Assembly: GCA_002316345.1 (NCBI GenBank)
Contig: DCDI01000003.1
Coordinates: 1-5,117, forward strand
Length of the DNA stretch: 5,117 nt
Direction of reading: 5' to 3'
Source of the DNA: Phyllobacteriaceae bacterium UBA1059
GTDB lineage: Bacteria; Pseudomonadota; Alphaproteobacteria; Rhizobiales; Rhizobiaceae
Shown here: positions 1-5,117 of the stretch, one piece after another
How the letters are laid out: each line of letters begins with the position of its first letter
Numbering within the stretch: position 1 is the first letter of the stretch
Program-made: the position numbers and the translations under genes
Notes under the pieces: model-generated
The model's input: only the letters and a program-made list of their open reading frames with translations
Databases searched by the model: none
What the model was told of the DNA's origin: nothing

Positions 1-1
1 C

Positions 2-538
2 GGATCGACCGGCCGCCCTGTCGGCGGCTACGAGGCGCGCATCGTCGATGAGGACATGAACGAGTTGCCGCGCGGAAGCATCGGGCGCCTGGCCGTGCGC
101 GGCCCGACCGGCTGCCGCTACCTCGCCGACGACAGGCAGCGCGATTCCGTGCGGGACGGATGGAACCTGACCGGCGACACCTTCATCCAGGACGAGGAAG
201 GCCGCTTCCATTTTGCCGCGCGCTCCGACGACATGATCGTCTCGGCAGGCTACAATATCGCCGGACCGGAGGTGGAAGCCGCACTTCTTGCGCATGAGCA
301 TGTGCTGGAATGTGCGGTGATCGGGGCGACAGACCGTGACCGCGGCGAGATCGTGGAAGCCTATGTGGTGCTCGCTTCCGGCATCGATGCGGGTGACGAG
401 ACGGCCAAACTGCTGCAGGATCATGTGAAGGCGACGATTGCGCCTTACAAATATCCGCGCTCTGTGAAATTCGTGGATGTCCTGCCGAAAACCCAGACAG
501 GCAAGATCCAGCGATTCCTGCTGCGCCAACAAGGCTGA
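2..538 (+). CDS. 2-aminobenzoate-CoA ligase-like AMP-binding enzyme, C-terminal part (5' truncated by window edge)
   Basis: The reading frame is open from base 2 and ends at TGA 536-538, giving 178 residues of the C-terminal part of an acyl-CoA synthetase of the ANL (adenylate-forming) superfamily. Seen directly: the fragment opens with GSTGRPVGGYEARIVD, the strand leading out of the N-terminal domain. The GWNLTGD motif with its ribose-contacting Asp follows at fragment residue 59. The hinge and A8 region is RSDDMIVSAGYNIAGPEVE (residues 75-93). The PKTQTGKIQRF motif carries the adenylation-step lysine at residue 168. The GYNIAGPEVE and HVKATIAPYKYPR stretches resemble, from memory, 2-aminobenzoate-CoA ligases more than classical benzoate-CoA ligases. 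Family knowledge: such enzymes make anthraniloyl-CoA from anthranilate, ATP and CoA in the cytoplasm. Context supports this, since kynU, which produces anthranilate, starts 2 bases downstream. Benzoate or another aryl acid remains possible because the N-terminal substrate pocket lies outside the window. ANL ligase is near certain; anthranilate specificity is likely. Confidence 0.85.
   Translation, partial: GSTGRPVGGYEARIVDEDMNELPRGSIGRLAVRGPTGCRYLADDRQRDSVRDGWNLTGDTFIQDEEGRFHFAARSDDMIVSAGYNIAGPEVEAALLAHEHVLECAVIGATDRDRGEIVEAYVVLASGIDAGDETAKLLQDHVKATIAPYKYPRSVKFVDVLPKTQTGKIQRFLLRQQG
531..534 (+). promoter_or_regulatory. Ribosome binding site for kynU
   Basis: AAGG sits 6 bases before the kynU ATG at 541, inside the last codons of the ligase gene. 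The ligase stop (536-538) and the kynU start are 2 bases apart, so kynU translation is probably coupled to that of the ligase. This site supports 541 as the true start. Confidence 0.55.
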
Positions 539-540
539 CG

Positions 541-1734
541 ATGACCGACTTTACCACCACGCGGAAACTGTTCCACCTTCCTGACGGCGTGATCTACCTC
601 GACGGCAATTCGCTGGGGCCGCTGCCTGTTGCCGCCGCAAAGAGGGTGAGCCAAACACTCGAAGCCGAGTGGGGCGAGATGCTGATCCGCGGCTGGAACG
701 CTGCCGGCTGGATGGAACAGCCGGCGCGCGTCGGTGATCGCGTCGGCCGCCTCGTCGGCGCAGAGCCTGGCACCGTTGTCATGGGCGACACGCTGTCGAT
801 CAAGGTCTATCAGGCTCTGGCAGCCGCGCTGGACCTTAATCCGGGCCGAAAGGTTGTTCTGTCCGACAACGGCAATTTTCCGTCCGACCTTTACATCGCG
901 CAAGGCCTGCTGCGCTCGCGCGGCGCTGGACATGAGTTGAAGGTCGTTGACCCGGAAGCGGTGGAAGCCGCCATCGATGACACCGTCGCCGTTCTGATGC
1001 TGACCGAAGTGGATTACCGAACCGGCCGGCTCCACGACATGAAGGCGCTGACCGCCAAGGCCCATGCGGCCGGCGTCATCACCGTATGGGATCTCGCTCA
1101 TTCCGCCGGCGCCTTGCCGGTGGAACTCGCCGCCGCGCAAGCGGACTTCGCGGTTGGGTGCACGTACAAATATCTGAATGGCGGCCCTGGCGCACCGGCC
1201 TTCATCTATGTCGCGCCCCGCCATGCGCATACGGCACGCCCCAGCCTGTCGGGCTGGATGGGTCATGAAGCGCCCTTCGCCTTCGATCTGGATTACCGCG
1301 CCGGAACCGGCATAGAGCGCATGCGGGTCGGCACACCGCCGGTGATCGCGCTGGCGTCCCTGGAAGCCGCGCTCGATGCTTGGAACGGCGTCGACATGGG
1401 CGATCTTCGCGCCGCCTCCATTGCCTTGTCGGAGAGCTTCATCAAGCAAGTCGAAGCGCGCTGCCCTGATCTCACCCTCGCATCGCCGCGCGATCCGAGC
1501 CGCCGCGGCAGCCAGGTCTCGTTCCGCCACCCGGAAGGCTACGCCATCATGCAGGCGCTCATTGTCCGTGGCGTCATCGGCGATTTCCGCGCGCCCGACA
1601 TCCTGCGCTTCGGCTTCACCCCGCTATACGTATCGCAGGAAGATGTGTTGCGCGCCGTCGAAATCCTGGCCGAGATCATGGCCGATCGTCTTTGGGACAA
1701 AGAGGAATACCGCAAGAAGGCACGCGTCACATGA
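541..1734 (+). CDS. kynU: Kynureninase (L-kynurenine hydrolase, EC 3.7.1.3)
   Basis: A complete 397-residue protein, close to the usual length of about 400-420 for bacterial kynureninases. It is a cytoplasmic PLP enzyme of aminotransferase fold type I that hydrolyses L-kynurenine to anthranilate and L-alanine. Seen in order: YLDGNSLGPLP near residues 19-29, typical of the family; NFPSDLY (112-118), whose Asp116 is expected in the PLP site; VWDLAHSAGALPVEL (182-196), with Asp184 expected to pair with the pyridine nitrogen; ADFAVGCTYKYLNGGPGAP (201-219), with Lys210 as the expected Schiff-base lysine and Tyr209 beside it; GWMGH (238-242); and DFRAPDILRFGFTPLY (348-363), with Arg356 the likely substrate-carboxylate contact. 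It lies between an anthranilate-CoA ligase-like gene and kynA, which fits tryptophan degradation rather than NAD synthesis. Its TGA overlaps the kynA ATG. No key residue looks missing. The start at 541 is supported by an AAGG ribosome site and the 2-base spacing from the ligase. Confidence 0.97.
   Translation: MTDFTTTRKLFHLPDGVIYLDGNSLGPLPVAAAKRVSQTLEAEWGEMLIRGWNAAGWMEQPARVGDRVGRLVGAEPGTVVMGDTLSIKVYQALAAALDLNPGRKVVLSDNGNFPSDLYIAQGLLRSRGAGHELKVVDPEAVEAAIDDTVAVLMLTEVDYRTGRLHDMKALTAKAHAAGVITVWDLAHSAGALPVELAAAQADFAVGCTYKYLNGGPGAPAFIYVAPRHAHTARPSLSGWMGHEAPFAFDLDYRAGTGIERMRVGTPPVIALASLEAALDAWNGVDMGDLRAASIALSESFIKQVEARCPDLTLASPRDPSRRGSQVSFRHPEGYAIMQALIVRGVIGDFRAPDILRFGFTPLYVSQEDVLRAVEILAEIMADRLWDKEEYRKKARVT
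1714..1720 (+). promoter_or_regulatory. Candidate ribosome binding site for kynA within the end of kynU
   Basis: AAGAAGG lies 10 bases before the ATG at 1731, slightly farther than ideal. Because the kynU stop and this ATG overlap (ATGA, 1731-1734), translational coupling may make a perfectly spaced site unnecessary. A stronger site (1755-1764) precedes an in-frame ATG at 1770 and competes as the start signal. Confidence 0.4.
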
Positions 1735-2567
1735 CCGAGCCCTACGATCCCCAGAAGGAAGGGGCGCAGATGTCGTTCAAGGACCGCATGGCCTATGGCG
1801 ACTATCTCAGCCTCGAGCGCATCCTGAACGCGCAAGAGCCGCTGTCCGATGCGCATGACGAGATGCTGTTCATCATTCAGCATCAGACGTCCGAACTATG
1901 GATGAAGCTCGCGATCCACGAGTTGCGCTCTGCTATCGCGGCGATCCGCGGGGATCAGTTGCAACCGGCCTTCAAGATGCTGACGCGGGTCGCGCGCATT
2001 TTCGAGCAGCTCAACAATGCCTGGGATGTGCTGCGCACGATGACGCCCAGCGAATACAGCCACTTCCGCGATGCGCTCGGCCAATCCTCGGGCTTCCAGT
2101 CCTACCAATATCGCGCCATCGAGTTCCTCGCCGGCAACCGCAACCTTGCCATGCTCAACCCGCACAGCCACCGCCCGGAAGTTCTGGCCGGCCTTGAAGA
2201 CATCCTGTCTGCGCCGAGCCTCTACGATGAAGCGCTGCTTCTGCTTCACCGCAATGGCTTCGACATTGGCGAGGAAGCTGAGCGCAGCGAGTGGCGCAGT
2301 GCGCGGTCAGAGAACCCGAAGGTGGTGGAAGCCTGGAAGGCGATTTACGCCGACGAGGAGAAGTACTGGACCCTCTACGAGCTGGCCGAAAAGCTGGTCG
2401 ACTTCGAGGACTATTTCCGCCGCTGGCGCTTCAACCACGTCACCACGGTCGAACGCGTTATCGGCCTCAAGCGGGGCACCGGCGGCACTGGCGGCGTTTC
2501 CTATCTCCGCCGCATGCTGGATGTCGTCCTCTTCCCCGAGCTTTGGAACGTAAGGACGGTGCTCTAA
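1731..2567 (+). CDS. kynA: Tryptophan 2,3-dioxygenase (EC 1.13.11.11)
   Basis: A 278-residue heme enzyme, normal for bacterial TDO, that inserts O2 across the indole C2-C3 bond of L-tryptophan to give N-formylkynurenine, the first and committed step of the kynurenine route. Seen: YGDYLSLERIL (22-32); LFIIQHQTSELWMKL (46-60), with the distal active-site His51; SEYSHFRDALG (107-117), with Tyr109 and Arg113; WRFNHVTTVERVIG (232-245), with His236 as the expected proximal heme ligand; and RGTGGTGGVSYLRRML (248-263), with Thr250. From memory these match Xanthomonas TDO His55, Tyr113, Arg117, His240 and Thr254 at a constant offset of four residues, so the active site looks intact. The start at 1731 gives the ATGA overlap with kynU and keeps the EPYDPQKEGA tail that I believe related TDOs carry. 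ATG 1770 (MSFKDRM) is a real alternative with a strong AAGGAAGGGG site 5 bases upstream. An upstream in-frame start inside kynU is unlikely. The gene ends 21 bases from the converging aminotransferase stop. Confidence 0.97.
   Translation: MTEPYDPQKEGAQMSFKDRMAYGDYLSLERILNAQEPLSDAHDEMLFIIQHQTSELWMKLAIHELRSAIAAIRGDQLQPAFKMLTRVARIFEQLNNAWDVLRTMTPSEYSHFRDALGQSSGFQSYQYRAIEFLAGNRNLAMLNPHSHRPEVLAGLEDILSAPSLYDEALLLLHRNGFDIGEEAERSEWRSARSENPKVVEAWKAIYADEEKYWTLYELAEKLVDFEDYFRRWRFNHVTTVERVIGLKRGTGGTGGVSYLRRMLDVVLFPELWNVRTVL
1755..1764 (+). promoter_or_regulatory. Strong Shine-Dalgarno-like sequence for an alternative internal kynA start
   Basis: AAGGAAGGGG ends 5 bases before an in-frame ATG at 1770. 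It could direct translation of a TDO shorter by 13 residues that keeps the whole catalytic domain. It may instead be only the codons for Gln-Lys-Glu-Gly. Confidence 0.3.
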
Positions 2568-2578
2568 GCCGTCCCTTA
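2551..2578. terminator. Candidate bidirectional terminator hairpin between the convergent operons
   Basis: GGACGG (2554-2559) pairs with CCGTCC (2569-2574) around a 9-base loop. Beyond one bulged C (2575), TAA (2551-2553) pairs with TTA (2576-2578). The stem covers the last codons and stop of kynA and part of the 21-base gap to the converging gene. A smaller alternative, CTAAG/CTTAG (2564-2568 and 2575-2579), overlaps it. There is no clear T-run on either side, so it is not a textbook intrinsic terminator. The location between two tail-to-tail stops is the main argument for it. Confidence 0.35.
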
Positions 2579-2588
2579 GCGACACCTT

Positions 2589-3758
2589 CTACAGATTGTT
2601 GAAGAACGTGCCGAGCCGATCCATGGCTTCCTCGATCCGCTCATAGCTTTCGGAGCCGAAGCAAACGCGCAGATGACTGTTGCCTGATGCGCCATAGAAG
2701 CTGCCGGCTTCCACCACCACGCTGGCCTTTTCAAGAATGGCGTCGGCGGCTTCCTGGGCGGTCAATCCCGTGCCGGAAATATCCGGAAAGGCGTAGATCG
2801 TGCCCTCAGGTGCCGCGCAGATGACGCCGGGCATCTGGTTCAGACGTTGCACAACGAGGTCGCGCTTGCGGCGATCGTCATCCACCATTGCGTCCAGCAC
2901 CTCCGCCGGCCCGGTCACGGCTGCCAGCGCACCATACTGGATGAAGGTGTTGACGTGGGTCACTTCATTCATCGTGATCTTCATGATGCCCGACATCATC
3001 GCCTTGTCGGCAACGAGGTAGCCCAATCGCCAGCCGTCCATCGCATAGGCCTTGGTGAAGGCGAACATGGAAACGGTGCGCGCCTTCATGCCCGGCAGGG
3101 AAGCGATGGAGGTGTGTTCGACGCCGTCGAACAGGATCTGCTCATAGACCTCGTCTGACACCACGACGAGATCATGCTCGGTCGCGAGATCCGCGACGAC
3201 CTGCAACTCCTCGCGCGAATAGACACGGCCGGTCGGATTGGCCGGATTGACGAGCACGATCATGCGTGTCCGCTTGGTGATCTTGGCTTCGATCAGATTG
3301 CGCCGGATGCGGAAGCCGGCTTCCCGATCGAGCGGCGCCAGAACCACCTTCGCGCCCGCCATCTCGATCTTGTTGACGTGCTGCGGATAGAACGGCTCGA
3401 GCAAAATGCATTCGTCGCCATCGTCGAGCAGCGCCATGAACGCGGCATAGGACGCTTGCGTCAGCCCGTTCGTGACGAGAATCTCGTCAGCCGCCACGTC
3501 CAGCTTGTTGTAGGAGGCAAGCTTGTCCTTGAGGGCCGCGCGCAAGGCGCTTTCGCCGCGCATGTCGCTGTAATGAACCTCGCCGGCCCACAAGGCGTCG
3601 GCAGCGGCCTTCTTGATGTGGTCGGGCGTATCATGAAACGGCTTGCCGAGTTCGAGGTGGATGAGGTCGGCGCCCGTCGCGGCCTTGGCCATCGCCTTTT
3701 CGAAAATGCCGTAATTCTTCGGCGATGTCTGCGTGATGCGTCGGGCAAAGCGGGTCAT
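2589..3758 (-). CDS. Class I/II pyridoxal-phosphate aminotransferase (aspartate/aromatic aminotransferase-like)
   Basis: A 389-residue fold type I PLP enzyme, normal length for the AspC/KAT-like family; its exact amino donor is not recognisable. Seen (numbering from ATG 3758): HLELGKPFHDTP near 34-45; HYSDMRGESALRAAL (62-76); NGLTQASYAAFMAL (97-110); VNPANPTGRVY (170-180), with Asn174; VVSDEVYEQILFDG (199-212), with Asp202 for the pyridine nitrogen and Tyr205 for O3'; FAFTKAYAMDGWRLGY (232-247), with PLP lysine Lys236 and Arg244 for the phosphate; and HLRVCFGS (362-369), with Arg364 for the substrate carboxylate. The usual SFSK context is AFTK, so the Ser that normally contacts the phosphate is Ala233. 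The frame extends upstream to a TTG at 3782, but ATG 3758 is preferred because GGAG lies 6 bases before it. It follows the class V gene by 38 bases on the same strand, probably as one operon. Aspartate, aromatic amino acid and kynurenine are all possible donors; none is shown. Confidence 0.93.
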   Translation of the reverse strand: MTRFARRITQTSPKNYGIFEKAMAKAATGADLIHLELGKPFHDTPDHIKKAAADALWAGEVHYSDMRGESALRAALKDKLASYNKLDVAADEILVTNGLTQASYAAFMALLDDGDECILLEPFYPQHVNKIEMAGAKVVLAPLDREAGFRIRRNLIEAKITKRTRMIVLVNPANPTGRVYSREELQVVADLATEHDLVVVSDEVYEQILFDGVEHTSIASLPGMKARTVSMFAFTKAYAMDGWRLGYLVADKAMMSGIMKITMNEVTHVNTFIQYGALAAVTGPAEVLDAMVDDDRRKRDLVVQRLNQMPGVICAAPEGTIYAFPDISGTGLTAQEAADAILEKASVVVEAGSFYGASGNSHLRVCFGSESYERIEEAMDRLGTFFNNL

Positions 3759-3796
3759 GGATATCTCCGGATAATCAGGCAAGCGGCGGTCGCGCT
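3759..3796 (-). other. Intergenic spacer in the minus-strand operon
   Basis: This is the largest gap in the window, 38 bases between the class V gene stop and the aminotransferase ATG. Apart from the GGAG ribosome site I see no convincing hairpin, promoter or operator, which favours cotranscription of the two genes. Confidence 0.5.
3765..3768 (-). promoter_or_regulatory. Ribosome binding site deciding the aminotransferase start
   Basis: Read on the minus strand, GGAG stands 6 bases before ATG 3758, in the context CCGGAGATATCC. The farther start, TTG at 3782, has no comparable site. This moves the likely N-terminus 8 residues in from the longest possible frame. Confidence 0.7.
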
Positions 3797-5044
3797 CTAA
3801 AGGATCTCGCCAAGCGCTGCGTCGAAGCGCTCGATTTCGGCGGCTGAATTGTAATGAACGAGCGAAAGGCGCATCGCGCCGCTCGCCATTTCAAGGCCGA
3901 GCCTTTCCATCAGTCGTGGCGCGAACATGTGCCCGTCGCGAATGCCGATGTCGCGGTCGGCCAAGGCCTGCGCGATTTCCGCCGGCGCATGACCCGGAAA
4001 GTTGAAGCAGATGGTCGGCACGCGCTTGCTGGCTCGCTCCGCATCAGCCAAACCGTAGATCACGGCACCGCGCCGGTGCAGCACGTCGAGGCAGCGGGCC
4101 GAAAGCTCGCGCTCGTAAGCTTGGATCGCCGCCATCGCAGTCGCGATCGCCTGCCGCCGCGAACCCGTCGCGCCGAGTGTCTCACCGAGCCCTTCAAGGT
4201 AACGGATGGCGGCCGCCATGCCCGCGACATTCTCATAAACGAAGGTGCCGACCTCAATCTTGAAGGGCGGTTCGTTCGGGATGAAGTCTTCGCGGAACGT
4301 CGGCAGAGCGCGCAGTTTGTCGAGCTTGCCCCACAGAAAACCCATATGCGGCGAGAACGTCTTGTAGCCCGAGCAGATCAGATAATCGCAGTCCCAGGCC
4401 TGAACATCGATCAGCCCGTGCGGACCGTAATGAACGCAATCCACGAACACTTCGGCGCCGACACCATGCGCGGCATCAGCAACGGAGCGAACATCGACAA
4501 GCGTTCCCAGCGCGTGGGAGGCTGCCGTGAAGGCAACCAGCCGCGTGCGTTCGTTCAATAACGGCTGAAGGTCTTCAAGGTAGAGCTTGCCGTCATCGCG
4601 CATGCGCCACCAGGCGAACTTGGCGCCGAGCGCTTCGAGCGCCAGCCACGTCGCGATATTGGCGTCATGATCGAGATCGGTCACCACGATCTCGTTGCGC
4701 TCTCCCAGCATCTGTCCAATGCCGAGGCTGACCAGCCGAATAAAGGAGGTCGCATTCATTCCGAACGAGACTTCGGCTGGGTTCTCCGCGTTCAGGAACA
4801 GGGCAACCGTTTCGCGCGCATCCGCCATGGAGCGATCCACCGCCACGCTCTGCCGGTAACGCCCACCACGCTGAACATTGTGGTGCAGCAGATGCGTGTT
4901 GACCGCATCGAACCCACCCTGCGGCACCTGCGCGCCCGCCGCATTGTCGAAGAAGATGAACGGTCCTGCCTGCGCTAATGCGGGAAATTGCGCCCGCACG
5001 GCATCCACCGGGAAAGGCATAGTTGAAGCAGAAGTCGCGGTCAT
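3797..5044 (-). CDS. Class V aminotransferase-fold PLP protein, cysteine desulfurase-like (VC1184-type), substrate unknown
   Basis: A 415-residue protein of the NifS/SufS-related class V PLP family, best matching the 'cysteine desulfurase-like' subgroup. Seen: AQFPAL and FFDNAAGAQVP (18-41), the typical N-terminal entry; FGMNATSFIRL (94-104); VTDLDHDANIATW (121-133), corresponding to the EHHAN region; FVDCVHYGPHGLIDVQ (200-215), with Asp202 and His205 for PLP; CDYLICSGYKTFSPHMG (219-235), with Lys228 as the Schiff-base lysine; and MRLSLVHYNSAAEI (391-404), with Arg392 likely binding the substrate carboxylate. The loop that in SufS reads GHHCAQP here reads GHMFAPR (371-377). There is no catalytic cysteine, and the cysteines at 203, 219, 224, 318 and 346 lie elsewhere. 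Sulfur mobilisation is therefore doubtful; lyase, racemase/epimerase or transaminase chemistry are open alternatives. ATG 5044 lies 3 bases after the stop of the ABC ATPase fragment, implying coupled translation. ATG 5020 is an alternative without an evident ribosome site. Family assignment is firm; function is unknown. Confidence 0.9.
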   Translation of the reverse strand: MTATSASTMPFPVDAVRAQFPALAQAGPFIFFDNAAGAQVPQGGFDAVNTHLLHHNVQRGGRYRQSVAVDRSMADARETVALFLNAENPAEVSFGMNATSFIRLVSLGIGQMLGERNEIVVTDLDHDANIATWLALEALGAKFAWWRMRDDGKLYLEDLQPLLNERTRLVAFTAASHALGTLVDVRSVADAAHGVGAEVFVDCVHYGPHGLIDVQAWDCDYLICSGYKTFSPHMGFLWGKLDKLRALPTFREDFIPNEPPFKIEVGTFVYENVAGMAAAIRYLEGLGETLGATGSRRQAIATAMAAIQAYERELSARCLDVLHRRGAVIYGLADAERASKRVPTICFNFPGHAPAEIAQALADRDIGIRDGHMFAPRLMERLGLEMASGAMRLSLVHYNSAAEIERFDAALGEIL

Positions 5045-5047
5045 CGC

Positions 5048-5117
5048 TCAGTGCATGATCTGATTGAGGAAGGCACGCGCGCGGGGCTCGGTTGGATTGG
5101 CGAAGAAGGCGTCCGTC
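5048..5117 (-). CDS. Amino-acid ABC transporter ATP-binding protein, extreme C-terminus (5' part outside window)
   Basis: Only the last 22 codons are present: TDAFFANPTEPRARAFLNQI, then Met-His and TGA (5050-5048). The pattern FF-x-NP-x4-R-x3-FL-x-QI closely matches the C-terminal end of polar amino-acid uptake ATPases of the GlnQ/HisP/GltL type, where it follows the ATPase domain. No Walker or signature motif is visible, so the call rests on this tail and on position. Family knowledge: such a subunit would power import of an amino acid through a membrane permease, fed by a periplasmic binding protein. The next gene starts 3 bases after the stop, so transport and the PLP enzymes are probably cotranscribed. 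Confidence 0.65.
   Translation of the reverse strand, partial: TDAFFANPTEPRARAFLNQIMH

Noticed and set aside
445..1530. Long minus-strand open frame (361 codons) opposite kynU
   Set aside because: It is antisense to a clearly recognised kynureninase. Its translation is rich in Arg, Ala and Gly with no family motif, and long antisense frames are common in high-GC genes.
2475..2501. Short GGC-rich direct repeat near the end of kynA
   Set aside because: It encodes the conserved GTGGTGGV substrate-binding loop of tryptophan 2,3-dioxygenase, so protein constraint explains it.
3759..3782. Longer aminotransferase starting at TTG 3782
   Set aside because: A rare start codon with no good ribosome site. 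ATG 3758 has GGAG at ideal spacing, and the extra residues PDYPEIS show no family similarity.
3174..3800. Plus-strand open frame of 208 codons opposite the class I/II aminotransferase
   Set aside because: It is a shadow of a well-supported gene, with low-complexity composition and no recognisable domain.
3854..4561. Plus-strand open frame of 235 codons opposite the class V gene
   Set aside because: It is antisense to a gene with intact PLP motifs. Its protein is Arg/His-rich with no motif, and there is no credible operon context on that strand.
3797..5044. Annotating the class V gene as a true cysteine desulfurase (sufS/iscS)
   Set aside because: The catalytic cysteine loop is absent and there are no suf/isc neighbours. 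Only the fold and PLP motifs are shared.

Overview
The window is almost entirely coding DNA with high GC content and strong G/C preference at third codon positions. There are four main genes plus one fragment at each edge, and the gaps between genes are 2 to 38 bases. Codon usage, the protein sequences and the gene set suggest an alphaproteobacterium, most likely a Hyphomicrobiales (rhizobial or Phyllobacteriaceae-type) soil or plant-associated organism. This placement is an inference from style and gene content, not from a marker gene.

Left half (1-2567, plus strand): a tight tryptophan/kynurenine catabolic operon. It holds the 3' end of an acyl-CoA ligase that resembles 2-aminobenzoate (anthranilate)-CoA ligase, then kynureninase (kynU, 2 bases downstream), then tryptophan 2,3-dioxygenase (kynA, overlapping kynU by the ATGA motif). 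KynA opens the indole ring to give N-formylkynurenine. A formamidase not present in this window would give kynurenine. KynU cleaves kynurenine to anthranilate and alanine, and the ligase would activate anthranilate as its CoA thioester. This points to the aerobic CoA-dependent ('hybrid') anthranilate route rather than catechol formation.

Right half (2589-5117, minus strand, convergent with the first operon): the last 22 codons of a probable amino-acid ABC transporter ATPase, then a class V aminotransferase-fold protein of the 'cysteine desulfurase-like' (VC1184-type) group, then a class I/II PLP aminotransferase. This looks like an uptake-plus-catabolism module for an amino acid or amine, with the substrate unknown. 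The class V protein has no cysteine in the loop where true cysteine desulfurases carry the catalytic one.

The two operons meet tail to tail across 21 bases (2568-2588). An imperfect hairpin covering the kynA stop region could act as a terminator. No promoter lies convincingly in the window, because both operons start outside it. No RNA genes, mobile elements, CRISPR arrays or long repeats were seen. The region is mostly well-known biochemistry. The least explained parts are the right-hand PLP-enzyme pair and its possible link to the kynurenine operon.
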